NCBI RefSeq assembly: GCF_020382885.2
Contig: NC_058506.1
Location: 12,874,318 to 12,938,317 of the forward strand
Source of the DNA: Scatophagus argus
Lineage: Eukaryota; Chordata; Actinopteri; Scatophagidae
Reading direction: 5' to 3'
Length of the DNA: 64,000 bases
In this document: positions 50,672-63,142 of the stretch, piece by piece
How positions within the stretch are numbered: the stretch's first letter is position 1
Layout of the letters: each line of letters opens with the position of its first letter
Translations under genes and position numbers: made by a program
Notes under the pieces: generated by a model
Seen by the model: only the letters and a program-made list of their open reading frames with translations
Database searches by the model: none
What the model was told of the DNA's origin: nothing

Positions 50672-53601
50672 GCGCTGTCTTCACACTATGTATGACTTTG
50701 TCAATGAGTTTCTGGATTTCTCTCTGTCGTGCTGTTGCTCTGTTTATACACTCCTGCAGCTTCTCTGCCGACAGGGACGTCCCACCTGAGCCAGAGGGGA
50801 AAAAGATCGTGAAGCATTAATATTTTGTTTTGTGTTTTTCTTTCCATGTACCTCATGGGACAGTTTATAAGATTAGTTTTGATGCCCACATAATGCAGGA
50901 CGATATTCATGCACTGTTTGTCAGTCTCACAGTTGGGACTGGCACTGAGAGGACTTGACATTGTAGCGGGCTAAGTTCATGCAAACTGAATGCTGTCAAC
51001 ACTGATAGTAAAATTTCAGTTGAGGTGAAACAACAGGCATATTCTACTGTGAAACAACAAAGAGGCTAATGACAAAAAAAAAATCTCAAAACTCAATTTC
51101 AATGCAAACACATTACAACGTATGTAAAGGTGCAAGTGGGGGATTTTTTTTTCTCATTTGCTTCACATGAATCCACAGAAATGCCAATAACCTGACAGAG
51201 ACAGTAGGGAATATCTGATCTATAACGGTTTTCCATACTCAAAATTTAATTAATGTTAATAAATTAAATATCATAATGACAACATGACAAATATGACAGA
51301 CCAGTGCTCAATACCATTTAAAAAGCCTAAGTATACAACTCAACTGCATTATAAATTCCACAGTCAAGTGGACTAATTGTAGATATTGAAATACAACCTT
51401 TGTATTAAACAAAAACCAAGAAAGCAGACCCAGCTTCAGTCCTGCATTTTTGACAATGGGGAGTTCCTAATGAGTTTTCCTTGGACTCAGTCAAAGAACA
51501 AGCTACAATGGGTCCAAATCATTCCAGACTGTGTGTCTGACCTGGTTTGTGAACGGCACAGAGTCGGTCTTCCTCATCCGTCACCACAGTCAGCTGAGCG
51601 GTCGAGAGACTCTCCTCCTCAGCTGTGGGGTCAACGATCAGTATGGAGCTGCAGCGAGAGAAACCGCGGGATTCACAAAAGATGCGGGTCTCGCTTATTC
51701 CGGCTAGACAAACTGAAAACCACTCACTTACTCATCAAAGACGCAGAAAGAGGCACCAACTGGGTGTCTGTGAATCTGCAGCCCGCCTCTCTTTTCTAAA
51801 TTCACTTCTGGTGCACATGTCTCTGTGTTGATGGAGACTTCTGGGAGTTGTGCTGTGAGGAGCAGGGGAAGTTGATGTTAATATGCTAATAAAAAGCTCA
51901 CAGAGCTGACAGATCTCTTTGTGGCTAATTAGCTTTAAAATATATGCACAAATTACTGATCATGAAAAATATTTTGTGCTTTTTTTTTTTTTTTTTTTTT
52001 AACATACTGTTCTTCAGGGCAGCCAGCAGGGCAATGATACAAGCATCCAACAGGTTCCCGTCATAGTCCAGACACATCAAATCACAGTAGAGCACCCAGC
52101 AGAGCTACAACCAGAATCAGCACAATCAGAACCAATGACCACAACTGGTGTCAGGCAACAACAACGCATCAGGACCAGTGATACGTGCAGGATTCTGGAT
52201 TTACCTTCCCTCTGTCAATGCACAAGTCCTCTGTTTGTATCACTTCGGAGCTGCAAAACCCGTAGAAGGAAAATTAAGACACACCTGATGGTGCTGTGAA
52301 ATGAAAACTGAAAAATGTGCATTTAAGTCTGACACACCTTTCAATCACATCAGCGATGAACTGGCTGGCAGCCTGAGCCTGTTCTCCCGGCGGGCCCGGT
52401 CGAAACCGAGAGGAGCACAGAGGCGGCAGGTCCACGTTGGGCACTAAACAAGAGCGGAAGGAATACTGCAGTCAGTGTTTGTTTATTCACTGCTTACTGC
52501 ATCACGTATACAAATATACACATTGTCAATGTAAAGCGACACATTTCACTCAAGACTTAACAGTTACTAAATGACAATACAACCTACAACCCCTCCAGAT
52601 AGCAACAGATAAGATTACTGTTGTTATTATCCTAACATGATATCCATGTGCACAGAATCAAATTAGGTATAAAACAATAAAAACAGACACACTTCAAACA
52701 GTAAGCAGCACTTTTGTTCTTTGAGGGAGTGACTAACATTGCTTGTTATGTGACAAAGGATGGGTGGAGGAAATAAATCCACATCCACCTGTTGTACCTT
52801 TGTACTGGACCTACCGATGTAGCCTTTCCCAGGTGCCTCCACCGTAGGGTTGGTCAGCTCCTGAGGATGAAGAAACACAGCAAATCAGCGGTCACTTTGT
52901 CGACCAAAAGGATTTGAACTGCTGTTCGTGATCATCTACCGCTTTGATCCCACAGATGACGGTGGTGTTCCCAACCTTCACCAGGGCCGAGCCGTCCGCT
53001 GTGGAAATGGACCCTGAGCAGAGACAAATTCATCCCATGGAGACTACAGAAAAGCACAACACGTAACACATAACGTGTGCTGCAGATCGCAGTCAGCGCT
53101 GTATCTCACCGATGTTCAGGGTTGTGGTTCTGAACTCTGACAACTCACGTCCATCAGGTCGACAGTTTTCTTTCTGAAAACAGCAAACAGCAAACTATTA
53201 CTCAGCAGTCCGCATTCACATGAGGCAGTTGTTCTGTGCTGTTATCACTGACCAGGAAGCTCCTGTGGTACTCCAGAGGCTCAGCAGTCCTGGAAGAGTA
53301 CAGAGTTTACAGAGACTGAAACTGTCATTAACGCATTTTATCAGTAGTGGAAAAATATACTTATTTGCCTGCATTAGCCAACTACTCCGCAGTCAGCCGT
53401 ACGTGCACTGTAAACACATTAACTACAACAGGACACGACTCTTTAGCGGGAGTGAATGAAGTGCGCGGTCATCTGTTTGTTTACTTTTACCAGTGAAATA
53501 CCAGAACTCATCTAGAGCTACTGAAAATAAATGTGTATATATATACAAAAAGTGTTATTTTAGCTGTAAAAGCTATAGTCTTACTTGAAACCAGCCGCCA
53601 T
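50667..53601 (-). CDS. exosc8: Exosome complex component RRP43 (EXOSC8)
   Basis: Non-catalytic RNase PH-fold subunit of the hexameric ring of the RNA exosome, which threads RNA to the exonucleases in nucleus and cytoplasm. Exons on the minus strand: 53585-53601, 53253-53289, 53110-53173, 52940-53013, 52815-52860, 52338-52443, 52205-52250, 52008-52104, 51732-51852, 51542-51648 and 50667-50785. All join in frame to 277 residues, close to the human length. Landmarks in order: [104 protein letters not shown] and a helical C-terminal tail. The start ATG has a strong context and a YY1-like word over it (ATGGCGGC). It converges on supt20h and diverges from alg5. A run of about 24 T lies just outside exon 8, but the splice sites are intact. 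Confidence 0.97.
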
Positions 53602-53609
53602 GATGTTTT

Positions 53610-54482
53610 GATTAACCACGTGGGTTTGGTGTACGTACTACGGTAGCCGGTAGGAGGAGGCAAGTCGGGGATCAAACTCTTTCATTAAATGAGATTTTGA
53701 TTTTGATAAACTTTATCCAGCAAACTTTATCCAGTGAAACGTTACAGTTAATGTCAGATAGAATAAATAAATGTGTAAAATAAATGACTGCTGTATTTAG
53801 AAATGTATGCGTTTATTTCATAAATATCTTTGAGCCTGTTTTGGATTAATGTGCACTCGAAGGTGTACTCGAAATGCTGCGTGGAACTAAGATTAAACTA
53901 CATCAGAGCGCACTCGAGACATTTAGCAACTATGAAACACTACTTGGACCAATATATAACATTACTGCAATGCTAATAGTATGTGCCTTTAGGGTCAGTT
54001 CTGCAATCTAGTGTGTAAAGAATATTTTTATGTTTCATCCATGAGTTGCTACCTATACTCCATACATGAAGCAGACTGGACACTTTGAATTTAAACCCTC
54101 TTTTTATTGTTTTTTTTTTTTTTCAGCTGATTGTCGTGTTGTGGGTATTACCACCCCGCTCCACTAGATGGCAGTGTGGGTACTGCATGCTGTCACGGGG
54201 CTGCTCGCTGCTCTCTTGCTTCAAACTGATGATGTGTCGAGAAAAATGTGCCATTTCCGTGTCGGCGTTGTGTTCAATTATGATTGGAAGTTAATGAAAA
54301 GGGTTTTTCCTTAGTGCGTCTACATTTCAAACAATTTCGGAGGCCTATGTGTTCTTTTTTTATGCTGGGAAGTCCGAGGACCCGTCACAAGACTCGAAGC
54401 AAAGCAAGGAGAAAGCGAGCTAGCTTTAAGTTAGCCACTTTGACTGGTGGTCTGTCAGTGGCTGTAGGGTAACCTGTGGAAA
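53610..54482. promoter_or_regulatory. Shared intergenic promoter region of exosc8 and alg5
   Basis: The two genes start head to head about 880 bases apart. Near exosc8 there is a palindromic E-box (CCACGTGG, 53616-53623) and ATGGCGGC at the start codon. Nearer alg5 there is a long T run and a CTCF-like site (54161-54176). No open frame of note. Whether one region drives both genes or two separate promoters exist cannot be told from sequence alone. Confidence 0.55.
54161..54176 (+). promoter_or_regulatory. CTCF-like motif upstream of alg5
   Basis: CCACTAGATGGCAGTG fits the vertebrate CTCF core (CCASYAGRKGGCRS form) at nearly all conserved positions. It lies about 310 bases before the alg5 start codon. 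Confidence 0.6.
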
Positions 54483-57400
54483 ATGGATTTTCTTTGTGAA
54501 ATAGTTCAAGCCTTGGTCGCGCTGGCAGCTCTAGTTTTTATTGCGGTAAGTGGTTAGACTATTGAGTCAGTGGTGTTTTGGCAGAAAGCTGCTGCTTGAT
54601 ACGTGCACTGCGAAACAACAACTGTTCAAATGCATTCCCCGATTTTGCACCCACTGACTGAGAGTATGAGATGACAGTTTATATGTCTTTCTCCGTTTAA
54701 TTTACTTAGTCCATGTAATAAGTCACCGAGCAGTGCATGATGCTTCAGGCCAGTTATTAGCTCAGTGCTCTTACTCATTCTCTACCTGCCTGTGATTTTA
54801 TACACCATCAGTAGACTGCTTCAGCTGCATTACAGGTTTGAGTGGATGTTCTGACATATTAGACGTATTAAGTTATCATAGGTAAATAGGTAAATAAAAT
54901 AGCCAGGATATGTTCTAAAATATTAAAGCAAAAGTACCTGACAGCAAACGATAGAAGAAGGCCATTCTCATACTTCTCCCTTTTCAGATGCTCATAATAG
55001 CACACGTCACTGGCGGGATGGTGAACCTGACACGCCACGAGAAGGAGAAGCACTTCCTCACCGCCACGGGAGGAAAGGAGCCTTTTCCCAGCCTGCATGA
55101 TCCCCATTCCCGGGAGCTCTCTGTGGTGATCCCGGCCTACAACGAGGAGCTCCGTAGTGAGTGTGCGGGGGGTTGGGGGGTTGGGTACATCAGGAACATC
55201 TGCACAGAAACTTGTGCATTGAGTGACTGTACCTGTTGATGTTCCATCAGTGTTCTGCTTTGTTTGAATGCAGACACACCAGACTGTAAAACGTAATGAA
55301 CCAGGTTGGGACTGCACATGTACAGGATGCCTGTCAAATGTATACAGGATACATTACAAGTCTGTCTTTTAAGTCCCCAATATTTGTTTGCTGCTTCAAA
55401 ATTCCTTCATCTTAAAGCCAGTAAATGCAATCTGTGCTGAATGACAAATTGTGCACCAAAAATTGAGCACTCAGTTACCATTCAGGTTTGTGCAGTTTGA
55501 ATCTCATAATTCTGTTCTCTCTTTTAAGTAGCTTGTAAGTGCTAATGTGTGTGATTTTGTGTCATTACAGTGCCTGTGATGTTGGATGAAGCTATGGAGT
55601 ACTTGGAAAACAGACAGGCAAGTGCTCAGCCTTCTATGGGCAGTGTTAAATTAAATGTTCCAACTTTTTTGTAGTTCAGTTTAAAGAGTCCTTTCTGAAT
55701 CTCTTGTGGTTGGATCAGTTATTCTCAAAGGGGCCAGTAGGTGGCAGCATTTAACCTAAAAAGAGCCTACTGTGAAACCAGTTCCTCATGTTTCCTTACT
55801 GCAGAAACGGGACTCCTCTTTCACCTACGAAGTCATTGTGGTTGATGATGGCAGCAAAGACAAAACCACCGAGGTGATCTTTTTAAGCCTTTTTGGGAAT
55901 ATGTTCCCACCACTTCTGTTTTCCCTCAGCTCACTTTAGCATACATTACAAAGCACTACTAAGAGAGATTTGTTATGATATTGTGCCAGGTTGGTTTGCG
56001 GTACACCAAGAAGTACGGAGCAGATAAAGTGCGGGTGCTGACGCTTGTGGAGAACAGGGGGAAAGGAGGAGCTGTGCGGATGGTGAGACCGTAGATGTCA
56101 AACTACAGGATCACAAGCAACAGTATGGAATCCATTTTGTAATTTTACATGTTTTCCTGTTACAATTAAAGGGAACCATGAGCTCCAGGGGCAAAGTCAT
56201 TCTGATGGCAGATGCTGACGGAGCCACAAAGTTTTCTGACATTGAGAAAGTGGAGGCTGGACTCAATGACCTCAACCCTAAACTGGTGTGGCACTGTTAC
56301 TTTTTTCTTCTTTCTCACATATGCATATTCATAAAAGTAAGTTACTGTGTGGCCAATCCTAAAAATGCTTGCTTGTACATTTAGGAGAACATGGCAATTT
56401 CCTGTGGTTCCAGAGCCCACCTGGAGGAAGAGTCAGTAGCTCAGGTGATTGTTTGTCTTCTCTGTCTGCCTGTGAGCCCAGATTATTGTAGACTTTGTCT
56501 GTCTAAACATTAAATTAACCACTGTTTTGTCTCTACCACAGCGATCTGTGTTTCGTACTTTCCTTATGTATGGCTTTCACTTCCTGGTCTGGTTCTTATG
56601 TGTAAGAGGGATCAAGGACACGCAGTGCGGCTTCAAGCTTTTCACTCGTGAGGCTGCACTCAAGACCTTCTCTTGTCTCCACGTAGAGCGATGGTAAGGA
56701 CTCGCGCCCCACAATGGGCACTTTACAACTTTGTGTGCCTCTATGTAGTAGTAGCCAAACTTACACAAGAATTTTGTCAAAATAAAACTTCTAATGAAGT
56801 GTGCTGTATAAACAAGCTTGTTTTGCCTGAACGATTGGCAAAAATCAGCAGCTAGAACTACAACTGCATGAGGAGAGTTGATGTAAATTTTCAGGACTTG
56901 ACAGTTTTAAATCATCAGCGTTATGGACACAGTTAGGTCAGTAGTGATGTCTCATACCCAGCTCACTGCGCTTTGCTTTCCTTTTTTTGTACTGCAATAA
57001 AAGCAGAATTTTAATGCACCTGTTGTCCATGTCCATCTTTCCTCTCACAGGGCTTTTGATGTGGAGCTCCTGTATATTGCCCAGTGTTTTAAAATCCCCA
57101 TAGCAGAGGTGGCTGTCAACTGGACTGAAATAGAAGGTAGGTTTTTCATGGAAATTGCGGGCATGTGTCCTCCCACCGTGCCACTTAGAACTGGAGTTCT
57201 ATAAATATCTCTGCTGGATGTGTTTGCAAGTTTGTGATTGGCTGAATTTTTGACATTTACTTTATCAGAGTGACTGTAACATTTTGTTAATAATTGTATG
57301 TTGGTGGTTGAATATGGATGTTTTGCGGGTTTTATTTCACTTTGAGTTTTTTCTCTTTTGCTTGCTTGTTTCATTTGTCCATGTTTTTGACTGTGACAAA

Positions 57401-57686
57401 CTGACTACATGAGTGCTGCTTACCTGTCACTGCTTCACTCAATTTGGCCTACTTTATTTACGGCTTCTGCGTGCTGCTGAGATGAGCAGTAAATGTCAGC
57501 AAATGGCAGCATTCCCCGTGTTTGTCCTATAAAGCTATCACTTGAGTGCTAAGTGCGTTTCCTCTGCCAGGATCCAAGCTGATCCCGTTCTGGAGCTGGC
57601 TGCAAATGGGGAGAGACCTGATTTTCATTCGCCTGCGCTACATCACAGGAGCCTGGAAGCTGCAGTCACCACATAAGACTGACTAG
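54483..57686 (+). CDS. alg5: Dolichyl-phosphate beta-glucosyltransferase (ALG5)
   Basis: ER membrane enzyme that makes dolichyl-phosphate-glucose from UDP-glucose and dolichyl phosphate, the donor for the last glucoses of the N-glycan precursor. Exons: 54483-54545, 54988-55156, 55571-55617, 55805-55873, 55990-56082, 56172-56285, 56385-56444, 56542-56693, 57051-57136 and 57571-57686, joined in frame to 322 residues (human 324). An N-terminal membrane anchor covers about residues 7-27. The GT2 (GT-A) fold follows: [10 protein letters not shown] near 65-74, VVDDGSKD at 105-112, ENRGKGGA in the fifth exon, and the metal-binding DAD at 161-163 in [10 protein letters not shown]. Later landmarks are [14 protein letters not shown]-like (here [14 protein letters not shown]), [11 protein letters not shown] and NWTEIEGSK. 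The start ATG has A at -3 and G at +4. The intron after exon 3 has a GC donor. No lesion was found. Confidence 0.97.
55734..55748 (+). promoter_or_regulatory. CTCF-like motif inside alg5 intron 3
   Basis: CCAGTAGGTGGCAGC is an almost exact CTCF consensus core, in the same orientation as the one at 54161, 1.57 kb away. Confidence 0.65.
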
Positions 57687-58187
57687 CCAATCAGACAGCC
57701 CCTGATATCACAGAGATGGCCTATGATAGGGGTCGTCAAACCTTTGGATGAGGTGGGATTAACAGCTCCGTCCATCGCTCACTGTAATCAGCAGCAAAGA
57801 ACAAAGTACAGGATATCATCCTTTCCTCTCCAGACGTCATTGGATGTGAAGCGACAACACGGTTGTGAGATCTTTGTGGTCCTGCCTTCTTTTTAATATT
57901 CAGATTTTGGCTTGTGATGGCCACGGTTACGCGCACATTTCTGTTGCCACGGCTCACGGACCGTCTGTACGATCGATCCGTGTACTAAGTTACTTAATGT
58001 TTATTTTGCGGCCAATCAGTTGTATGTGCAAAAGAGTTAAATGTAGTGAAATGTGGAGGATCTGAGAATCCGTGTTATCATTCTGACAGGTAGAATGAAT
58101 GTTATTAGATGACATTTTTAAAAGGAAGATGTTGTATTTTCGGGAGGAAAGTGGCTGTGGGTTAATGGGCTGAATGACTTGAACCAA

Positions 58188-58193
58188 AATAAA
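58188..58193 (+). terminator. alg5: Poly(A) signal of alg5
   Basis: AATAAA after a 3' UTR of about 500 bases, followed by A-rich sequence. No earlier canonical hexamer was seen after the stop codon. Confidence 0.6.
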
Positions 58194-59085
58194 AATTAAA
58201 AAAAAAATAAAAATCACGTCAATGATGAATGATTTGATCGTCATTAAAAGCCGCCAAATACAGCTGTAGCAATTAAATTAATTTAGAAACTAATTTATAT
58301 TAGTCGAAACAAAACAAGACGTGTGATGTCTTGTGGTCTAGGATTTTGTCATTGGATTTTTTCACGGCGCTCTTATGTTTTATAGATCAAACTGTAATCA
58401 ATTAATCAATAACATCTTCAAATTAGTCATTAGTTTCAGCCCAACTACCAATAGTATAAAAACCACAGCAAACTTGAGCACTTCTCAAAACAGAAGTTAA
58501 ATTATGTAACAAGGAGGAAGAAAACTGAGAATAAAGATAGACAAATTAAAACAAGTGAGGTAAAGTACGCAAACAACAAAATAGACTCTTTAAAAAATGA
58601 GAGACAGCCAAGCAAAACAAGTGGTTTTTGAAAGTGTTTTTATTATCATTATTATTATTTTTAAGGGCCTCTGAGGCTTTGTGGGAGGCTGGTTGAGAGC
58701 TGTGGAGCAACAACTGTCCCACCATCTTTTTCCACCTGATGCTCCCACCAGCAGTCAGTGGGCACAGCATCTCTTGAGGACAGCTCATGACCATGTAAAG
58801 AACCTGTATGTCCATTTTCATATCAGTCATACTGTGACAAAAAGCCAACAGAGACCAGCTTAAACTGATGTACTGCGTGGTTTTATTTACATTAGCTGCA
58901 GAGTCGAGGACCGCGTAGAGCTGAGCTAGAAATGATCTGTTGGGAAGTTTGGAGCTTGTAGAATTCACACCAGGATCAAGTGTAATCCCTGGAGTTCTTA
59001 TACTGTGTTTACATTCAAAACTTTGGCAGGTTGTGTTCTGATCTTAACACGGAGAGTGCACGGTGAGAGGACGCATAGCTGCTGT

Positions 59086-59550
59086 CATTGTGGACAAAAG
59101 TATTGGGACAGCTGATCGTTGCATCATGACTTTAATGATATCATTACAGCTTTGCAGCTATAACAGCTTCCACTCTTCTGTGGTGAATGTTGTTCATTCG
59201 TGCAGTAGAGCATTAGTGAGGTCAGGCACTGATGTTGGATGAAAAGGCCTGGCTCGTCCCAGAGGTGTCGGAGAGGTTTCAGGTCGGTCAAGTTCTTCCT
59301 CACCAAACTCATCCAACCATGTCTTTATGGAGCTTTGCTTTGTGCACTGGGGCACAGTCATGCTGTGACGGAAAAGGACCTTCCCCGAACTGTGGCCACA
59401 AAGTAGAAAGCATAGCATTGTCCAAAATGTTCCTGATTTCCTTTCGCTGGAAGTAAGGGGCTGAGCCCAGCTCCTGAATAAAAACGGCCCTATACCACAC
59501 CTGAATTCAACAATGAGGAGGTGTGTCCCAGTACTTTTGTCCATATAGTG
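59086..59550 (-). mobile_element. Dead Tc1-like transposon relic downstream of alg5
   Basis: Same family and orientation as the relic at 48040. The left end has TGGACAAAAGTATTGGGACA and the right end GTACTTTTGTCCATATAGTG followed by TA. Minus-strand remnant TDLKPLRHLWDE (about 59253-59288) corresponds to SPDLNPIE-W of the transposase, with the catalytic Glu changed to Arg. At 465 bp it is internally deleted and broken. Confidence 0.83.
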
Positions 59551-61019
59551 TATCTCTGAAATATTCTAAAACTCTGCAGGATCTTACTCTGCTTACAGCT
59601 TATTTAATTTGTTATAAAGCTACATTTAGCACCTAAGTCCTCAGGTGACATATTCGGAATCAGCTGTATGAATATTTTTGGGATGTATGAGGCTGCATTA
59701 GCGTGAGCTCGGCACTACGCTGTTTATCGCCAAAGTCATCCCTTTACAACCTCGTGTGGACATCTTCTTGGAAAGGCTACAGCAAGCGTTTTTGTGGTCT
59801 GGGCAAGTCAAGTTCTTCGCAGTGCTGTTTCCTTATGCAAGCCTGAGGTCGGGGCTTCTTGCTGATGCGGATGTCTCTGGGGCCTCTCGGAGCCCCAGGA
59901 GCGCATCCTGTTTGCGCCCTGCCTGACTATCTGTCTGCCCTCTGCAACCAAACAGGCAACACACGGCCAATGAAACATAATGTCTCCTTTCTTGTGTCCT
60001 GCCGCACGAGTTAAGCTGTTCGCTACAGCTTTGATAGACCACTACCTACATTTGGGAATACCAGCAGCTTTTCCTGGTAGTGCATTTTGATGATCCACCT
60101 GGTGGTTAGGCTGACGGGGGAGGGTCATCAACCCGATCAGATTTTTTTGGGACAGGAATCCCCCGGGTGGTTTCACTTCGTGTTGGGAGTATTGTTACTT
60201 TCAACAGCAGTTGCTGTAAACTGAAAATGTCAAACTTGTAGACTCGCTGTCGCCAGCCGGGCTTGCGTCATTAACCGGACCAGTCACGGCACTCCCAATG
60301 AAGGATCGTGTCCATCCGCAATGAGAAAGACGTCCGTGTGGCTCCCACCGATAGATAATGATACAACTTCGATTGGAGAAGGAGGATAAAAAAAAAAAAA
60401 ATCGGAAATTGATTTTGTAACACGGTTGTGTTTGTGGTGGAGGTCGGCAGATAGTCCCTCGTCCAGGCGGATTTTTACTGTTACATGTTTAGGCTACAGG
60501 TGCGGTGTGCGTGCACGTGCGCGCGTTGACATGGAAGTAGCTAATAATAGCAGAAGTAGTTATTTATTACGTATATTTTATTCAGATCACACTAGGAATT
60601 ACTTTATGAGCAAACACTTATCGATTGAAAACCAGTTCAAACATGTTGTAGGTTCACATCTCCTGTACCCAGTGGCAAACAGACGCAACCGCATTAAACG
60701 GTTGCATGACACTTCCATAGTCATTGCACTTGATTAATACTATGCAACATAGGAACAAAGAAACATTGAGAGTGACAGGACGGGAGAACAATACCAGACA
60801 TTTAACTTTACAGACGGTACATGTGTGATACGAACACAAGACTAGTCTGCTGCAGGATTTGTCAGTCCATTCATTAGAACAGTCTGTAAAAAGGGGGGAC
60901 AGGTGTGATATTTTGTCTTCCTGGTCTCCGTTAGTTAGGGACAACTATGCCAGACTGGGCATGACTCAGGTGGGACACTCGCACGCAACAGCGGGGCCTG
61001 AATCTGAAATCCCTGAAAT

Positions 61020-61215
61020 CCTGGGAAAGTTCCAGGCGGGGGAAGGCGGAGGGATCTTACATGCAGGCGCTGCGGTTCCAGCCAGGCTGACGCCGCCGAG
61101 GCTGTGTGGCGCTCGACTGGGGCTGCTGGAGGAGCGGAGGCTCCGGGCACTTCAAACCTGCGTCAAAGCAGCTGCAGACTTCCAGGAAACAACCGGAAGA
61201 CAGTGCGTGTGTCGC
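61020..61215. promoter_or_regulatory. GC-richer CpG-bearing patch, candidate promoter
   Basis: About 200 bases with several CpGs (GACGCCGCCGAGG, GGCGCTCGACTGG, GGAGCGGAGGCTCCG) and an ETS core (ACCGGAAG, 61192-61199) stand out from AT-rich neighbours. It could be the promoter of the next gene (inference only). The open frames across it are by-products of GC content. Confidence 0.3.
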
Positions 61216-63054
61216 TTCAGAATAAAAGCGGAATAGCAATCAGTTTATATTTATACATTTATATAGTACCACTATTAATATTAGTATTACAAGGGTTCTG
61301 ACACGTGCGAGTTAATGATTCGACTTGTCATTCTAAATTTAAAAATGAATAAAATGGAATTCTAATATAGGCTAACTTATTTGTGCTTGTGTTTTCCCAT
61401 TCGGTGTATCTTCATTGCGTTCGACGCAGAAGTAAAACAAAAGTATATTTGTTTACTCTTTACGCAAAATATACATAAATATAGTGTACACGCTATTCAA
61501 AATAGCAACAATAGCTGCGTAATGTAAAAATGGTTGTGTATGTTATTTGTATTTGTATGTTATTTGGTTTTAATTATCTATTACTAAATTTAATTGTTCT
61601 CTTGTTCTCCATAGCCAAAACTTAATAATAACAGTAACTGCCGCAATATAGTTTCTTAAATATATATATATATTATAAAAATAAATAGATCTTGTACATA
61701 ACTCTGCACTTAGTCAACAATGCTTTTATTTTGGAAAGTTCAACTGGATGCAAGTTGTATTGAGGCTGACTTGACATTATCACATCGACACGCTCACAGA
61801 CACAATACACACACACACAAACAGACACACACCTTCACTGCTCCACTGTGTCGGTCTGAACTTCTACAGACTGGGGAGGCTCCACGCGTAGAAGGCTGTC
61901 CGCGGTGCACTTGTTGTCACGCCAGAGGTGAGCACACAAACAAATACTGTGTACTTTTTAAAACAATGCTATGTGTTGTTGTGGATTTGTTGTCTGACCT
62001 AATATAAAGTTAGCCCTTGGTAGATGTTCTTGATTTTATGCTCATTGGCCCAGTTGGGCAGTTTTCTTTTTGTAGAATAAATATTTTATTATTAGCATAT
62101 CTCGTCATGACTGGGTTTAGACGAATATAGGCTAATGTTCAGGTTGAGTATAAGTAATCAACAGATCTGTGTGCAGCCTGGTACTATATATTTATATATC
62201 TATACATATATATCTGTATATAGATATATATGGTTCTTTATGATTGGTTGCTTTGGGATTTAGGTTTACGTTTAAGAAAAATAAGGAAACTATGACAGTA
62301 GTAATTTTGGATGCCAAAACTTCTGGCCACATGTACCATCCAGGTGTGCCTGTAGAGGTTAGAGCCGAGCCTGGAGTCTGCAGTGTCAACATTATTCGTT
62401 GTAGTAGTAGTAAAAGGAAGCTGGTGTGTTTACTTTTTTGGGAAGGGGTGTCCTGGTGATAAAGCATTAGGTAATTAGCCTATCTGAGCCTGCAGACTGA
62501 GTGACGCCAGGCTCCATAAAGCAGCCGCGACAGACTGATGCCGCATTGAGCTTGAGCGCTTTTTTTTTTTTGCTGTCATTGTAAACTCCAGCTGTCTGTT
62601 TGTCTGCTGGAAACCAGTGTCGGCATGGCACATAATACGAGCATGTTGATTCACTTTGCTGTTTTTGTTTTTGTTTTTTTTTTTTACCTTTGTGTATTTT
62701 TGAAAAAAAAGAAAAAAACTTCATTGTGGTTCCGTTGTGGCGTGATAGAACAAGACAAAAGCTTGGACGCATCTCGTCTACCACATAACTTGATACTCTG
62801 TACCGCAGGACGTGCTGTAATGGGAGATGAAAGCAAACAGGCCACCATAATAAACTACACGATCTCAGACATGCGTGACTGCATGAATATTTGAGTGAAA
62901 GTTTGAGCGATTTATGGGTAAGATGCTGCCGATGTGCTGCGCAGTAATTGTGATGAAGCAGCTTACCTGAATATAACGGAACACACTAAATCCTTGTGTA
63001 TCACCTAGTTTTTAGATGGACAGAAAGAGAAGAACACAAAACAGGCAGATCTGT

Positions 63055-63142
63055 CTCTCTCTCTTTCTCTTTCTTTCTCTCTCTGTCTGCCTCCCTCCCT
63101 CCCTCCCTCCTTCTTTCCCTCTCCCCCTCCTGTCCTGTGATG
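63055..63142. repeat. Polypyrimidine tract (CTCT / CCCT)
   Basis: Almost 90 bases of C and T on the plus strand with very few purines, made of CTCT, CTTT and CCCT blocks. Confidence 0.9.

Noticed and set aside
59194-59544. 116-codon minus-strand frame
   Set aside because: It runs across the dead Tc1 relic and only partly follows the old transposase frame.
60859-61236. 125-codon frame in the GC-rich patch
   Set aside because: Open because of GC content. Opposite-strand frames are equally open and nothing is recognisable.
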